From assembly GCF_021155775.2 (NCBI RefSeq), contig NC_060234.1, positions 8,070,283 through 8,134,282 of the forward strand: a stretch of DNA of 64,000 bases. The letters are read 5' to 3'. This DNA is from Neodiprion pinetum (lineage: Eukaryota > Arthropoda > Insecta > Hymenoptera > Diprionidae). Of the stretch, positions 63,428-64,000 are shown piece by piece; positions within the stretch are counted from its first letter, which is position 1, and the number at the start of each line of letters is the position of its first letter. The notes under the pieces were generated by a model, which was given only the letters and a program-made list of their open reading frames with translations, was not told where the DNA came from and did no database searches. Position numbers and translations under genes: made by a program.

Positions 63428-64000
63428 TGAATTTGAAGTTTCAGTAAATCATTTAAGTTTACATCAACAACGAGAAATTGATAAATTGATAGATAAACAC
63501 AGATCAGTATTTGCTAAAGACAAATATGACGTCGGCACTGTAAAGGATTATGAGGCCCATATCGACCTAACGGTAGATAAATATTGTTACAAACGCCCAT
63601 ACAGATGCACGATTGAAGATAGAAAAGAAATAGAGAATCAAATAGCAAAACTATTGGAAAAAAAACTGATCGAAGAATCATACAGCCCGTTTGCTGCCCC
63701 AGTTACTCTGGCATATAAAAAAGAAGATGAAAGAAAATCAAGATTATGTATAGACTTCAGAGAATTGAATAAAGTCGTTGTCCCTCAATCACAACCCTTC
63801 CCACTGATTGAAGATTTGATGGTGAAAACAGTAAACAGCAAATATTTCACAACGTTGGACATTAATTCTGCATTTTGGTCAATTCCTCTGAAAATTCAAG
63901 ATAGACACAAAACTGCATTCATAACACAGGAGGGCCATTTCCAATGGACTTGCCTCCCATTCGGACTCAAAACAGCTCCAGCAATTTTTCAGAGAATATT
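63345..64000 (+). CDS. pol: Reverse transcriptase of the gypsy-1 relative, partial at the window edge
   Basis: Open without a stop from the A run to the window end. KRPYRCT, SYSPFAAPVTLAYKK, LCIDFRELNK, LDINSAFWSIP and LPFGLKTAPAIFQRI match gypsy-1 RT closely. The YIDD box would lie just beyond 64000. Confidence 0.85.

Larger units (their letters stand above)
62216..64000 (+). mobile_element. Ty3/gypsy-type element related to gypsy-1, 5'-truncated and running off the window
   Basis: Begins mid-gag directly after a satellite monomer, then zinc knuckle, protease and RT. Protein similarity to gypsy-1 is high over Gag, protease and RT with many scattered differences, so it is a diverged family member outside the array. 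Three frameshifts are visible. The boundary bases (TCTGATGAAAATTTG) resemble the matching gag position, suggesting joining at microhomology. Confidence 0.85.

Overview
The window reads as arthropod, most likely insect, nuclear DNA. It is AT-rich and I recognise no host gene. What can be identified is retrotransposons and short tandem satellite monomers: Ty3/gypsy-type and Ty1/copia-type LTR elements and one APE-type LINE. The copia element has a primer site matching the anticodon region of initiator Met-tRNA, as in Drosophila copia. The species cannot be named from this sequence.

Layout. Positions 1-3711 hold no recognisable gene. From about 3712 to 46700 runs a head-to-tail array of a composite unit: five full units (starts 3958, 12230, 20504, 28778, 37051) and a partial sixth (45331-46700). 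Each unit is 8250 bp plus a poly-G tract of 22, 24, 24, 23 or 30 G, so unit lengths differ only in that tract. In order, a unit contains: a 275-bp repeat module ending in a hairpin; a ~1.1-kb orphan LTR on the minus strand; satellite monomers of 112-129 bp interrupted by a 557-bp insertion with a 6-bp target duplication; and a 4.76-kb defective Ty3/gypsy element (gypsy-1) with 5' LTR, gag, protease-RT-RNase H, integrase, poly-G polypurine tract and only 16 bp of 3' LTR. The visible proteins are identical in all five copies and carry the same lesions. The array was therefore amplified as DNA (or duplicated in assembly), not built by five transpositions.

The array ends in a 5'-truncated second Ty3/gypsy element (gypsy-2, 46702-50686). 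Beside or inside its 3' LTR lies a nearly intact Ty1/copia element (50687-55591) with both LTRs, primer site, polypurine tract and 5-bp target duplication, broken by one frameshift. Next come satellite monomers, a LINE with an ORF1 carrying three zinc knuckles and an endonuclease/RT ORF2 (about 56365-60950), more satellite including a gypsy-free copy of the unit's repeat module (60955-62215), and a 5'-truncated divergent relative of gypsy-1 (62216-64000) that runs off the window.

How the parts relate. The left edge of the array and the copy near 61.3 kb both show the module without gypsy-1. This implies that a ~3.5-kb segment was duplicated first, gypsy-1 then entered one copy, and the enlarged unit was amplified. 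The gypsy-1 relative at 62.2 kb serves as a reference: it has sense codons or other frames where gypsy-1 is broken, and it shares the A AAA AAC slippery heptamer just before the gag stop, which supports -1 frameshifting as the family's way of making Gag-Pol.
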